The translations under genes and the position numbers were made by a program. From contig NZ_CP081299.1 of assembly GCF_019711195.1 (NCBI RefSeq), positions 3,596,001 to 3,660,000 of the forward strand: DNA of 64,000 nt. The letters are read 5' to 3'. Source of the DNA: Dyadobacter sp. NIV53 (GTDB lineage Bacteria > Bacteroidota > Bacteroidia > Cytophagales > Spirosomataceae). Below, piece after piece: positions 17,677 through 26,604 of the stretch. How positions within the stretch are numbered: the stretch's first letter is position 1; every line of letters starts with the position of its first letter. Under the pieces are notes generated by a model. The model saw nothing but the letters and a program-made list of their open reading frames with translations, was not told the origin of the DNA and did no database searches.

Positions 17677-18459
17677 TTATAGTATATTAAAGGTGTCAGC
17701 ATCCAGATAAGCAGGAAAACCTTTCCGATAATTTTTGAGATCAGTTTGTGACAGATCGACAACTTTGTCCTGCTCCTTGTTTTCAAGTATACAAATAGGC
17801 TCTCCCAGAAAATCATGTGCGACAGAATCTCCCTGGTAACTAATTCCAAGAGCATCAGTACCTACTCTGTTCACACCAACGACATAACTTTGATTTTCAA
17901 TGGCTCTGGCAATTAATAAGGATTTCCATGCATGTGCACGACGCGCGGGCCAGTTTGCTACATATACAAGCAGATCGTATTGATCTGATTCAATATTACG
18001 GCTCCAGACAGGAAATCTTAAATCATAACAGACTAAGGCACATATTTTCCATCCCCTCCAGTCAATGATTTTTTTGGAATTTCCCGGCGTATATGTTTCA
18101 TGCTCTTCTCCCATCCGGAACAAGTGCCTTTTATCGCTATGAGAAAATGTTCCATCGGGAAAAACGTAAAACAAACGATTATAAAACTCATCACCATCTT
18201 TAACAGCAAAGCTTCCAATTATGAGTGCATCAGTTTGTTCTGCGATCTGTTTCATCCAGCGCGTCGTAGTCAGATTTACCGGTTCGGCCACTTTCCGGTT
18301 CATGGTAAAGCCGGAATTAAACATTTCAGGAAGTATTATTACATCAGCAGGTTTTTCAATTGCTGCAATTTTCTCCTCAAGAGAAGACAGATTGGCCGTC
18401 ACGTTTTCCCAGTAAAGATCTGTTTGTATCAGAGCAACCGCCAATCTGTCTTTCGTCAT
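17677..18459 (-). CDS. nitrilase/carbon-nitrogen hydrolase family protein, omega-amidase-like
   Basis: From the ATG at 18459 the protein has 260 residues, the usual length of YafV-like omega-amidases; the longer frame from 18492 adds 11 residues that do not belong to the fold. The catalytic Glu-Lys-Cys triad is visible: E in ILPEMFNSGF, K in SDKRHLFRMGEE, and C in CALVCYDLRFPVWSRN. The active-site context CYDLRFP is typical of omega-amidases, which deamidate alpha-ketoglutaramate and alpha-ketosuccinamate in methionine salvage and transamination. A cytosolic enzyme; the exact substrate is inferred from the family. Confidence 0.9.
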   Translation of the reverse strand: MTKDRLAVALIQTDLYWENVTANLSSLEEKIAAIEKPADVIILPEMFNSGFTMNRKVAEPVNLTTTRWMKQIAEQTDALIIGSFAVKDGDEFYNRLFYVFPDGTFSHSDKRHLFRMGEEHETYTPGNSKKIIDWRGWKICALVCYDLRFPVWSRNIESDQYDLLVYVANWPARRAHAWKSLLIARAIENQSYVVGVNRVGTDALGISYQGDSVAHDFLGEPICILENKEQDKVVDLSQTDLKNYRKGFPAYLDADTFNIL

Positions 18460-18555
18460 TTTATATGAAATTTTAAGTGTGAAAAAAATCAAAATTCCTG
18501 GTTAAGGATCATTTCGCTTTTAACTGCTTTTTTCCAGTAACTTATAATATGCTGA

Positions 18556-19146
18556 CTATCTCCTTCCACCCGGAAAACGCATACGATAATCTGAGTCAAC
18601 GTTTCCTTTAGTTATATCAGCCAGTTTCTTTTTAATTAGTTGTTTTTTAAGCGTAGGAAGATAATCAACAAATAATTTACCCAGCAAATGGTCATATTCG
18701 TGCTGTATAATCCTGGCAGCCATACCATTGTATTCTTCTATATGTTCGTTCCAATCAGTATCCAGATAACTGATTTTTACTCTTTCCGGCCTGTAAACAT
18801 CTCCACGTATGCCCGGAATACTCAGACAACCTTCTTCAAAAGCCCAGGTTTTGCCATCTTCTTCCAGCACTTTTGGATTTATAAAAACTTTTTTGAAATC
18901 AACTAATGAAAGGTCCGGCTCAGCATCTTCGTCATCTTCATCTTTTTCACTAAATGGAGTTCCGTCTACAACAAACATGCGGATATTCATACCAATCTGG
19001 GGAGCTGCCAAGCCAACGCCACTAGCCGAATACATGGTTTCAAACATATCATCTGACAGCTTTTTAAGATCCAGCTCTTCTTTTTCTATAAAGCGAGTCG
19101 GCTTCCTTAATATAGGATCACCGTAAGCTACAATAGGATAAATCAT
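18556..19146 (-). CDS. def: peptide deformylase
   Basis: 196 residues. Peptide deformylase removes the N-formyl group from nascent proteins with a bound Fe(II) or other divalent metal. All three metal-site motifs are present: GVGLAAPQIG (around residues 43-52), EGCLSIPG (around residues 107-114) and QHEYDHLLGKLF (around residues 151-162), supplying the Cys and two His ligands and the catalytic Glu. An acidic insertion (SEKDEDDEDAEPD) around residues 71-85 is longer than in E. coli and is common in the phylum. ruvX lies upstream on the same strand, about 60 bp away. Confidence 0.97.
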   Translation of the reverse strand: MIYPIVAYGDPILRKPTRFIEKEELDLKKLSDDMFETMYSASGVGLAAPQIGMNIRMFVVDGTPFSEKDEDDEDAEPDLSLVDFKKVFINPKVLEEDGKTWAFEEGCLSIPGIRGDVYRPERVKISYLDTDWNEHIEEYNGMAARIIQHEYDHLLGKLFVDYLPTLKKQLIKKKLADITKGNVDSDYRMRFPGGRR

Positions 19147-19205
19147 TTTTAAAAATATGAGATTTAGATAATGAGTACAATTATGCCGTAATGGCTTTTT
19201 TTATT

Positions 19206-19618
19206 CTAATGGCAGCTTTCCATAAATGACTGAAGTATTATAGTCGCGCTGATTTTGTCAATATTGCCTTTTTCCCTTCTGTCACTTTTTTTGTCCCGCT
19301 TGCAATCATTGACTGTAAAGCCATTGAAGAAGTAAATCGTTCATCATGGGTATGGACTGGTGTATCAGGAAAATTTTTCTTTAAAATTTTCACAAATGCT
19401 ACCACACGTGGTGTATTATCGCTGTCTGTATTATCCAGCCGCCGCGGCATTCCTACAATAAATGCTTCTATTGATTCACCCTGACAATATTGTTTTAGGA
19501 AATCCAGTAAATCGTGCGTTCTCACGGTATCTAAAGCTGTGGCAATAATCTGTAAAGGATCAGTTACCGCAATACCAGTGCGTTTAGCACCATAATCAAT
19601 AGCCAGAAGACGAGGCAT
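19206..19618 (-). pseudogene. ruvX: Holliday junction resolvase-like RuvX/YqgF, frameshifted near the C-terminus
   Basis: RuvX is an RNase H-fold nuclease involved in pre-16S rRNA maturation and possibly Holliday-junction processing. LAIDYGAKRTGIAVTDP at the N-terminus contains the first catalytic Asp; IVGMPRRLDN and VHTHDERFTSS carry further family residues. In the current frame the protein ends early (126 residues) with an unrelated tail. One extra base in the AAAAAGG run (plus strand near 19266-19273) restores the expected ending DKISATIILQSF, with the last conserved Asp in NIDKISA, and gives about 137 residues, the normal length. Because ruvX is essential in several bacteria, an indel error is the preferred explanation. 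Confidence 0.88.
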
Positions 19619-19698
19619 TTGTATTAATAAAAGTTAATATTTTGCAAAGATAATACCTTTCGTTTAGCTTTTCCCGTTTCCTGAGCTCTTACCCGCTT

Positions 19699-19732
19699 TT
19701 GATGTACACATTATATATTAACGTTATCTTTG
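19699..19732 (+). promoter_or_regulatory. predicted recJ promoter, close to the start codon
   Basis: TTG (19699-19701), a 23-base spacer and TATCTTTG (19725-19732) fit the Bacteroidota consensus. The last G of the -7 box is only five bases before the recJ ATG, so the transcript would be leaderless or nearly so. Confidence 0.5.
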
Positions 19733-19736
19733 TATT

Positions 19737-21449
19737 ATGATCGACAAGCGCTGGATACACAACACTAAACTGACTCCTGACCAACTTCTGGTAAACCAGG
19801 AACTGGCAGAAGCATTAAACATTAATTCCAGCCTGGCTATGCTTCTTATACAGCGTGGTGTAAGCAGTTTTGAAGAGTCAAGAACATTTTTTCGCCCGGA
19901 TCTTTCTCATCTGCATGATCCATATCTGATGATGGATATGGCTGTAGCTGTAAAGAGACTGGTCCAGGCAATAAATAACAAAGAAAAAATACTGGTTTAT
20001 GGTGATTATGATGTGGATGGAACCACGTCGGTAACACTTTTTTATGGCTTTCTACGCAAAATTTATGATAATCTGGATTATTATATTCCCGATCGTTATA
20101 ATGAAGGATATGGGGTTTCATGGCAAAGCATAGATTTTGCGCAGGAAAATGGTTTTACTTTAATTGTTACGCTCGACTGCGGTATCAAATCGGTAGATAA
20201 AGTTACGGAAGCAAAAAGCAGGGGAATTGATTTTATTATATGTGACCACCATCGTCCCGGAGATGAATTGCCGCCCGCTGTTGCTGTTCTCGATCCGAAA
20301 CGCGAAGATTGCCTATATCCTTATAAAGAACTTACTGGTTGTGGGGTTGGATTTAAACTTTTGCAGGCTTTTTGTATCAATCAGAAAATAAATCCGGAAA
20401 TCCTGTTTGAGTACCTTGATTTATTAGTAGTAAGTATTGCCTCTGATATTGTACCAATTACAGGCGAAAACAGAATTCTTGCTTTTTACGGACTTCAGCG
20501 TTTAAATGCTTCTCCCCGAGTCGGGATGAAGGCTTTGATCCAGATCTCCGGAATGACGGGTACACTGGATATAACAAATGTAGTGTTTGGGCTTGGGCCC
20601 AGAATTAATGCTGCCGGCCGGATCAAACACGCCAAAGAAGCTGTCCGGTTGTTATTGTCTGATGATGAACAGGAAGCACAGGACTTTGCTTTTGAAATTA
20701 ACAAGCACAACAGCGACAGAAGAGTTTTTGACACCAGCATTACCGAAGAGGCACTAGATATGATTGAAAACGATTCCTGGTTTTCTGATGCAAAAAGTAC
20801 TGTACTATATAAGGAAGACTGGCACAAGGGTGTAATTGGAATTGTTGCCAGCCGTTGTATTGAAAAATACCACCGACCTACTATTATTTTGACACAATCG
20901 CACGGAAAAGCTGCGGGTTCTGCAAGGTCAGTTCCGGGTTTTGATGTATACGAAGCCATTGAAGAATGTTCGGACCTGCTGGAACAATTCGGCGGACACA
21001 CTTTTGCAGCCGGGCTTACGTTGCCTCTTCAGAATATAGAAGCTTTCCGGATCAGATTTAATGAAATTGTGAGCAGCCGGATTCTTCCCGATCAGCTGAC
21101 TCCAATGATCAATATTGACCTGCCACTTGAATTAAGCACCATTACCCAGAAATTCTATAATATTCTGCGGCAAATGGGACCATTCGGGCCAGGAAATATG
21201 ACGCCTGTATTTGAAAGCAAAAACGTTTCTCTGGCAGGAAATCCGGTTATTCTGAAGGAGAAACATTTAAAATTCGATGTAAAACAAAAAGATTCCGGCA
21301 CTTTTACTGCAATTGGCTTTGGGATGGCACATTTTTATCCCGATCTGGTCAATGGCAGGCCTTTTTCAATCTGTTACAACTTAGAAGAAAATAACTTTCG
21401 GGATAAAAAAACGTTACAATTGTTTTTAAAGGATATAAAAATCCATTGA
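19737..21449 (+). CDS. recJ: single-stranded-DNA-specific exonuclease RecJ
   Basis: 570 residues, the usual RecJ size. RecJ degrades single-stranded DNA 5' to 3' in recombination and mismatch repair. The DHH phosphoesterase motifs are clear: VYGDYDVDGTTS (around residues 88-99), TLDCGIKS, and ICDHHRPGDELP (around residues 169-180). The DHHA1 domain contains GGHTFAAGLTLP near residues 420-431, followed by a C-terminal OB-fold-like domain. It is followed by lptB with a 36-bp gap on the same strand; the pairing probably reflects a shared transcript rather than a common pathway. Confidence 0.97.
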   Translation: MIDKRWIHNTKLTPDQLLVNQELAEALNINSSLAMLLIQRGVSSFEESRTFFRPDLSHLHDPYLMMDMAVAVKRLVQAINNKEKILVYGDYDVDGTTSVTLFYGFLRKIYDNLDYYIPDRYNEGYGVSWQSIDFAQENGFTLIVTLDCGIKSVDKVTEAKSRGIDFIICDHHRPGDELPPAVAVLDPKREDCLYPYKELTGCGVGFKLLQAFCINQKINPEILFEYLDLLVVSIASDIVPITGENRILAFYGLQRLNASPRVGMKALIQISGMTGTLDITNVVFGLGPRINAAGRIKHAKEAVRLLLSDDEQEAQDFAFEINKHNSDRRVFDTSITEEALDMIENDSWFSDAKSTVLYKEDWHKGVIGIVASRCIEKYHRPTIILTQSHGKAAGSARSVPGFDVYEAIEECSDLLEQFGGHTFAAGLTLPLQNIEAFRIRFNEIVSSRILPDQLTPMINIDLPLELSTITQKFYNILRQMGPFGPGNMTPVFESKNVSLAGNPVILKEKHLKFDVKQKDSGTFTAIGFGMAHFYPDLVNGRPFSICYNLEENNFRDKKTLQLFLKDIKIH

Positions 21450-21485
21450 AATATACCCCAGCAAAAGAATCAGACTGAATAGCTA

Positions 21486-22220
21486 ATGATATTAAGAACC
21501 GAGAACCTTGTTAAAAAATACGGAGCCCGACTTGTCAACGACAATGTCAGTTACCAGGTAGCACAAGGTGAAATTGTTGGATTATTGGGTCCCAATGGAG
21601 CAGGAAAAACGACGTCTTTTTATATGGCAGTAGGTTTGGTAAAACCTAACAGCGGAAAAGTATATCTGGATGACAGAGACATTACCAGTCTTCCTATGTA
21701 TAAGCGTGCCCGGCTTGGACTTGGCTATCTGGCACAGGAAGCATCTGTATTCCGTTCACTGACTGTGGAAGAAAATGTAAAAGCAGTACTTGAAATGACC
21801 GATCTTTCCCGGAATGACCAAAAATTAAAAGTAGAAGAACTGCTGGAAGAATTCCATTTACAGCATGTGAGGAAAAGCAAAGGAATGGTTTTGTCAGGAG
21901 GAGAGCGAAGGCGGACAGAAATAGCCCGTGCACTGGCTGTAGATCCAAAATTTATTTTACTGGATGAGCCTTTTGCAGGTGTCGATCCAATTGCCGTTGA
22001 AGATATTCAAAGTATTGTAGCGAGGCTGAAACATAAAAATATTGGCATCCTGATCACAGATCACAACGTAAACGAAACTTTGTCGATCACAGACCGGGCT
22101 TATTTACTTTTTGAAGGAAAAATACTGAAACAAGGCAGTGCTGAGGAATTGGCAGAAGATGAAGTAGTAAGGAGAGTCTATTTAGGACAAAATTTTGAAC
22201 TGAAAAAGAAGTTTGTATAA
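21486..22220 (+). CDS. lptB: LPS export ABC transporter ATP-binding protein LptB
   Basis: 244 residues, the LptB length. Walker A is GPNGAGKTTS (residues 36-45), the ABC signature is LSGGERRRTEIARAL, Walker B is FILLDEPFAGVDP and the switch His lies in DHNVNETLSITD. The phrase GLGYLAQEASVFRSLTVEEN is diagnostic for LptB against generic ABC ATPases. LptB2 with LptF and LptG extracts lipopolysaccharide from the inner membrane and feeds the Lpt bridge. lptF/G/C/A are not in this window. A short GGGAA/TTCCC hairpin (22238-22259) follows but lacks a T tract. Confidence 0.96.
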   Translation: MILRTENLVKKYGARLVNDNVSYQVAQGEIVGLLGPNGAGKTTSFYMAVGLVKPNSGKVYLDDRDITSLPMYKRARLGLGYLAQEASVFRSLTVEENVKAVLEMTDLSRNDQKLKVEELLEEFHLQHVRKSKGMVLSGGERRRTEIARALAVDPKFILLDEPFAGVDPIAVEDIQSIVARLKHKNIGILITDHNVNETLSITDRAYLLFEGKILKQGSAEELAEDEVVRRVYLGQNFELKKKFV

Positions 22221-22322
22221 ACAATAACATAGAAAAGGGAACGCTCACCGGCATTCCCTCTCTTACAATTATTCACCATGAACTGTATTTACTAGATCAT
22301 ATCTTTGAAGATCAAACCTTCT

Positions 22323-22478
22323 TTATTTTTTGGGGCACTTTTTACAGTGTTTACCTTTCTTTTTATATTTTTCGCAGCACTTTTTAAAGACGCATTCATC
22401 ACCACTACCGATTGATTTTGACCAACAACTCATTTGATCGGAATAAATTACTGGTTCTTCCAAAAGCAAAGCACTCAT
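22323..22478 (-). CDS. cysteine-rich small protein (51 aa)
   Basis: A 51-codon frame with an ATG at 22476-22478 and stop at 22323-22325. The N-terminal third is unremarkable; the C-terminal half is packed with cysteine and lysine: one Cys in SCWSK, then DECVFKKCC, then GKHCKKCPKK. Six cysteines with two CxxC-like pairs suggest a metal-binding knuckle or disulphide-stabilised fold. There is no signal peptide, which favours zinc over disulphides. I recall loosely similar Lys/Cys-rich small proteins in this phylum but cannot name a family. It fills the 370-bp gap between lptB and a secreted-protein gene and is antisense to neither. Confidence 0.55.
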   Translation of the reverse strand: MSALLLEEPVIYSDQMSCWSKSIGSGDECVFKKCCEKYKKKGKHCKKCPKK

Positions 22479-22592
22479 TAAATTCTGTGTTAATGTTTAA
22501 GACAAATGTAGTACCTATTTAGAATGGTTCAAAACATTTTTAAAAATTATTTTGAAGAAATCTAAATAAGTAACCATTTACATTGCCCGGTC

Positions 22593-23297
22593 TTACTGAA
22601 TTTTTTCCCAGATTTCATGAAGTGGTTTCCCGTCACTGCTTTTACCACTGTGGTCCCAGCGTCCATTATCCAGTTTCCATTCAAATTTTACGCTGTTCCC
22701 AACGCGGTTATTATCCTTTGAAAAAAACTGGATGTTTTCGGTATACTTCCCATCTTTTACGGAATATGTTCCGCCGCCAGTTCCGTAAAATCCTTTTACT
22801 GCCGGATCAATCGCAAACCACTGAAAACGTGTTTTTGATAAAAGTTTTAGCGTTTTACGGGTTCCTTCCTGATGGATTTCTATTAGATTTCCCTGTCCAT
22901 CAGCAGCTTTTTGTTTAATATGCCATGCACCAGCCATGGGCGTATTTGCTGCATCGTCTACCAGCATCCATACCATTGCTTCCTCATAACGTAAAGTCAG
23001 AACATCGTCCTTTTTAGTTACAGTAAAGACGATTGGAATTCCTATTTTATTGGTATCAGCAGAATTAAATTCGGGTGTGTAAGTCATTTGATCTCCGCTC
23101 ATGGTAAATGGCCCGCCTTCCGCGCGTTCAAAATATTTATTATTGACACTGTATGAAGCAATAGAAAGGTAATTATCTGCTACAATCAGAGTGGAAGTGC
23201 TTCCGGTTGGCTCCTGTGATTTCCAGGCACCCTTAGGAACCTGTGCCATTACCAGACCACTGACTAGAGAGAAGGCTGCTATTAGTAAATGTTTCAT
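22593..23297 (-). CDS. secreted hypothetical protein with two lipocalin-like repeats
   Basis: 234 residues with a signal peptide (MKHLLIAAFSLVSGLVMAQ, cleavage after MAQ or just before). The mature part looks like two beta-rich halves, each opening with a GAW motif (PKGAWKSQEP near residue 23 and MAGAWHIKQKAADG near residue 122) and ending in a KYTENI-like or EFNSAD-like strand pair; this suggests an internal duplication of a small beta-barrel similar to lipocalin or DUF4488-type folds. I do not recognise a named family. It is followed on the same strand by nothing obvious, and recO lies 100 bp upstream. Confidence 0.7.
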   Translation of the reverse strand: MKHLLIAAFSLVSGLVMAQVPKGAWKSQEPTGSTSTLIVADNYLSIASYSVNNKYFERAEGGPFTMSGDQMTYTPEFNSADTNKIGIPIVFTVTKKDDVLTLRYEEAMVWMLVDDAANTPMAGAWHIKQKAADGQGNLIEIHQEGTRKTLKLLSKTRFQWFAIDPAVKGFYGTGGGTYSVKDGKYTENIQFFSKDNNRVGNSVKFEWKLDNGRWDHSGKSSDGKPLHEIWEKIQ

Positions 23298-23398
23298 TAT
23301 ATACGTTTTTAGTGTGGATTTAAATATTCATCAAAATTGTGCCAATATAGAAATGAAGTAAAGTACAGGTTTAAAGAGCCCAAAAGGACTAAAACGTA

Positions 23399-24094
23399 TT
23401 ACCTTAAAACTTCACTAAGCACTTCCAGCGAACGGATTTCCCCCAGAGCTTCCATATGTATCTTATAAAAAAAGAGTACTTTTTCCAGAATTGAAATACG
23501 CCTGGCTCTGTCTAGAGATATCTGTATTCCATAACCATGTAAAAGCAATTGATTTGTCGCATTTAATTCCAGTGAATCTGCAATTTGCGGATAATGATGA
23601 TTTTTTAATTCATTTTCCAGATCCCTCAGGTTTTCTATACCAAAGCCTAAAAAAGAAGCAAGATGCAATAAAAACTGAATATGGAAATTTTCATACCCTG
23701 TTTCAGCCTCGTCCAGATACAAAACTGATTGCTCGATAAAATTAAACAAAGGCTCGTTTGCTTCTTCTTCCCGAAGCGTTTTTCCCAAAATTTCTGTAAC
23801 AAATAATGAGAGGCTCGATTTTGTGATATTATAAGGTAAGCTTGCGAACGGATGGTAACACTTAATTTCGGAAATGCGGTGAACAGTATCCTGTTTGTCT
23901 TTGTGATAAACTACCAGATCCAACAAAGTAAGCGGCTGAAAAAGAGCTATCCTGTTGGTTTTAGAACTGCTGCTTCTAACACCGTTGACAATGTAACTCT
24001 GTATACCAAAAGCCTCAGTATATATTTTAGCGATAATGGAAGACTCCCGGTACCGGATGTAACTTAGGGCAACACCTCTGGTTTTATACAGCAT
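23399..24094 (-). CDS. recO: DNA repair protein RecO
   Basis: 231 residues, matching Bacteroidota RecO. RecO binds single-stranded DNA, anneals complementary strands and helps load RecA with RecF/RecR. The N-terminal OB-fold is visible: TRGVALSYIRYRESSIIAKIYTE, with typical strand pattern, then YIVNGVRSSSSKTNRIALFQPL. The helical C-terminal domain contains FIEQSVLYLDEAE and FHIQFLLHLASFLGFG. The zinc-finger cysteines of some RecO proteins are absent, as usual in this group. It is divergent from purF, with a 324-bp gap. Confidence 0.93.
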   Translation of the reverse strand: MLYKTRGVALSYIRYRESSIIAKIYTEAFGIQSYIVNGVRSSSSKTNRIALFQPLTLLDLVVYHKDKQDTVHRISEIKCYHPFASLPYNITKSSLSLFVTEILGKTLREEEANEPLFNFIEQSVLYLDEAETGYENFHIQFLLHLASFLGFGIENLRDLENELKNHHYPQIADSLELNATNQLLLHGYGIQISLDRARRISILEKVLFFYKIHMEALGEIRSLEVLSEVLR

Positions 24095-24277
24095 GACATT
24101 TCAATTTAATCATAATCAAAGATAGGTACGTAAACTATTGACTTCAACTACGAACCGTGATTAACGGGCATGAAAATTTTAATCTGCATTTATTTATACT
24201 TAATGTAGTATTCATTTAAGCGGTTATTGCATACTTATATCTGTAATCAGGAAAAAGGCTTTAATAATAGAAAGAAT

Positions 24278-24312
24278 TTGAAGATTTTTAAGAGAAAGGA
24301 TTTGTACCTTTG
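24278..24312 (+). promoter_or_regulatory. predicted promoter of the amidophosphoribosyltransferase gene
   Basis: TACCTTTG (24305-24312) is a good -7 box; TTG at 24278-24280 is 24 bases upstream, slightly beyond the optimal spacing. The transcript would start near 24318 and carry a leader of about 100 nt. No purine-riboswitch pattern was recognised in it. Confidence 0.4.
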
Positions 24313-24418
24313 TACAGGTTAGCGAACTAAACCATGTGTTACCTTCGTTAACCAGATACTAAAAGGAATAAGTTTTGCAGACAGCAAACGAATATATTTC
24401 TAACCTATTTTTCTTCTC

Positions 24419-26312
24419 ATGAGCGACGCCATTAAGCATGAGTGTGGAATTGCACTCATTCGCCTTCGAAAACCATATCAACACTACATCGACAAGTACG
24501 ATACGCCTTTATACGCGGTTCACAAGCTTTCGGTAATGATGGAAAAACAGGTCAACCGGGGGCAGGATGGAGCCGGGGTTGCCAACATCAAAATCGATGT
24601 ACCTCCTGGAAAACGATATATAAGCCGTTACAGATCAGTTGAAAATCAGCCACTTACTGATATATTTTCAAAAATTCATAAGAAATTCCGCAAGGGCCTT
24701 AAAGATAACCGCGACAAGGCTACCGATGCTAAATGGCTATAGGAAAACCTTGCGTTTACTGGTGAAGTTTGGCTTGGTCATTTGCGCTATGGAACGCATG
24801 GTACCAATGAGGTAGAGAACTGTCACCCCATGCTTCGCCAAAGTAACTGGAGAAGCCGTAACCTGGTCATGGCTGGAAATTTTAACATGACTAATGTTGA
24901 TGAGCTTTTCGGTAAATTGGTTTCTCTGGGACAACACCCGAAAGAGAAAGTAGATACAGTAACAGTAATGGAAAAAATAGGACATTTCCTGGATGAAGAA
25001 AACCAGCGTGTGTTCGAACGTTTTAAAGGAATTTATGAAAATCCTGTTCTTTCTGATGTTATTGAAGAGAATATAGATTTACAACGCCTGCTTTACAGAT
25101 CCTGTCGTGACTTTGACGGAGGTTACACCATGTGTGGCCTGACAGGCTACGGAGCTTCGTTTGTGATCAGGGATCCGGCCGGGATTCGCCCGGCATTTTA
25201 TTATGCAGATGATGAAGTAGTTGTGGTAGCCTCTGAAAAACAAGCAATTAAAGCTGCCTTTAATGTAGATTACAACCAAATTAAAGAAATAACTCCTGGT
25301 TCTGCATTAATTATTGACAAACACGGAGAATACAATGAGTTCCCGATTCTTCCACGTCTGGAAAAACGTTCATGCAGTTTTGAACGCATTTACTTTTCGC
25401 GTGGCACTGATCCGGATATTTATTACGAACGCAAACAGCTTGGAAAATTATTGATCCCGCAGATTTTAAAAGAGATCAATTATGACCTTGAAAATACAAT
25501 ATTCTCATACATTCCAAATACTGCTGAAACTGCATTTTTAGGAATGATTGAGGGTTTGGAAGAATATCTTGCCAAGAAGCGTAAGCAGGCTATTATGGAA
25601 GGGATTCTATTTGAAGCTGATCTTGAAAGAGTGCTTTCATTCCGTCCTCGTATTGAAAAACTGGTAACCAAGGATGTAAAATCCAGGACTTTCATTACCG
25701 CGGATGCACTTCGTGATGACATGGTATCTAACGTTTATGATACTACTTTTGAAGTGGTTCGTAAAAATGTAGATACTTGTAGTGATTATTGACGATTCCA
25801 TTGTGAGAGGTACAACACTGGAAAAGAGTATCTTAACAATGCTTGACCGTCTGAGCCCAAAGAAAATTGTGGTGGTATCTTCCGCTCCGCAAATTCGTTT
25901 TCCTGACTGTTACGGTATCGATATGTCGAAAATGAAAGATTTTGTCGCTTTCAGGGCAGTGCTGAAATTATTGGAAGAACGCGATCTGGATTATTTATTA
26001 GAGGATGTTTATACCCAAAGTGTAACGTCTATCGCCACTAAAAATCCGTATCATACCAATTACGTTAAAGCTTTATACGAGCCATTTACAGATAAAGAAA
26101 TTTCGGATAAAATTGCCCAGATTATTCGTCCAAAAGGATTAAACGCAGAAGTTTCAGTTATTTTCCAAACAGTTGAAAATTTACATAAAGCCTGTCCTAA
26201 CCATTTGGGCGACTGGTATTTTACAGGAAATTATCCAACATTGGGTGGAAATAAAGTTGTTAACAAAGCTTTTGCCAACTCCCACGAAGGAAACCTGGAA
26301 AGAGCATATTAA
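24419..26312 (+). pseudogene. purF: amidophosphoribosyltransferase (PurF-type, long form), with an in-frame stop and a frameshift
   Basis: This enzyme family makes phosphoribosylamine from PRPP and glutamine, the first committed step of purine synthesis. The N-terminal glutaminase domain starts MSDAIKHECGIALI, with the catalytic Cys9 exposed after propeptide removal, and contains NRGQDGAGVA and the LGHLRYGTHG loop. The C-terminal PRPP site has VVIIDDSIVRGTTLEK (from about 25773). Two lesions interrupt it: an in-frame TAG at 24740-24742, where a Tyr codon (TAT) would fit, and a net +1 shift near 25774-25784. Removing one base there gives about 630 residues, matching the long PurF paralogue of Bacteroidota rather than the ~500-residue E. 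coli type. Whether it is a real pseudogene or sequence error is open. Confidence 0.85.
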
Positions 26313-26334
26313 ATAATTTCAGCTCTTATTACAT

Positions 26335-26363
26335 AGCCGTTCCTTTCAGGGGCGGCTTTTTTG
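26335..26363 (+). terminator. rho-independent terminator after purF
   Basis: AGCCG and CGGCT flank a 13-base loop and are followed by TTTTTTG. The stem is short but the T tract and the position 23 bp after the stop support it. Confidence 0.65.
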
Positions 26364-26403
26364 TTTTAAAACTGCAATGCTGTAAACGCGATATTCATAT
26401 TTA

Positions 26404-26564
26404 GAGCCTGTTTAAATTTAGAATGTAAAATTGTTTATCGCTTATTTTTTAAAGGAAGCAAGACAAATTTTTGAAGGAATAGCGGGCTATTCCGAAAAAA
26501 TTTGGCGCAGATTTACTCAAAAAATAACATAAACAATTTTACATAATGAATTTTAAACAGGCTC
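26404..26564. mobile_element. MITE-like palindromic element, 161 bp
   Basis: The two ends are perfect inverted repeats of 13 bp (GAGCCTGTTTAAA), and matching continues inwards: ATGTAAAATTGTTTAT occurs in both arms in inverted orientation, then TTATTTTTT, AAATTTTT and a central GGAATAGC-GG-GCTATTCC (26476-26493). The arms together are about 80 bp each. Direct repeats TTA (26401-26403 and 26565-26567) border the element and look like a 3-bp target duplication of the kind made by some IS5-group transposases. It has no coding capacity, so it would depend on a transposase elsewhere. As RNA it would fold into a long hairpin. Confidence 0.7.
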
Positions 26565-26604
26565 TTAGTTAAATTGCATTTTTTTACAATCTATCTAAAT
26601 CCTT

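Noticed and set aside
22238..22259. GGGAA/TTCCC hairpin as a terminator after lptB
   Set aside because: The stem is only five bases and there is no T tract, so it is too weak to call.
24740..24742. TAG in purF as readthrough by pyrrolysine or selenocysteine-type recoding
   Set aside because: No pylT/pylS or other recoding machinery is visible, the context is unremarkable, and a second frameshift breaks the same gene. A substitution or sequence error is simpler.
26401..26567. The palindrome as a CRISPR repeat or phage attachment site
   Set aside because: There is a single pair of long inverted arms with no direct repeats, no spacers, no tRNA and no integrase nearby.
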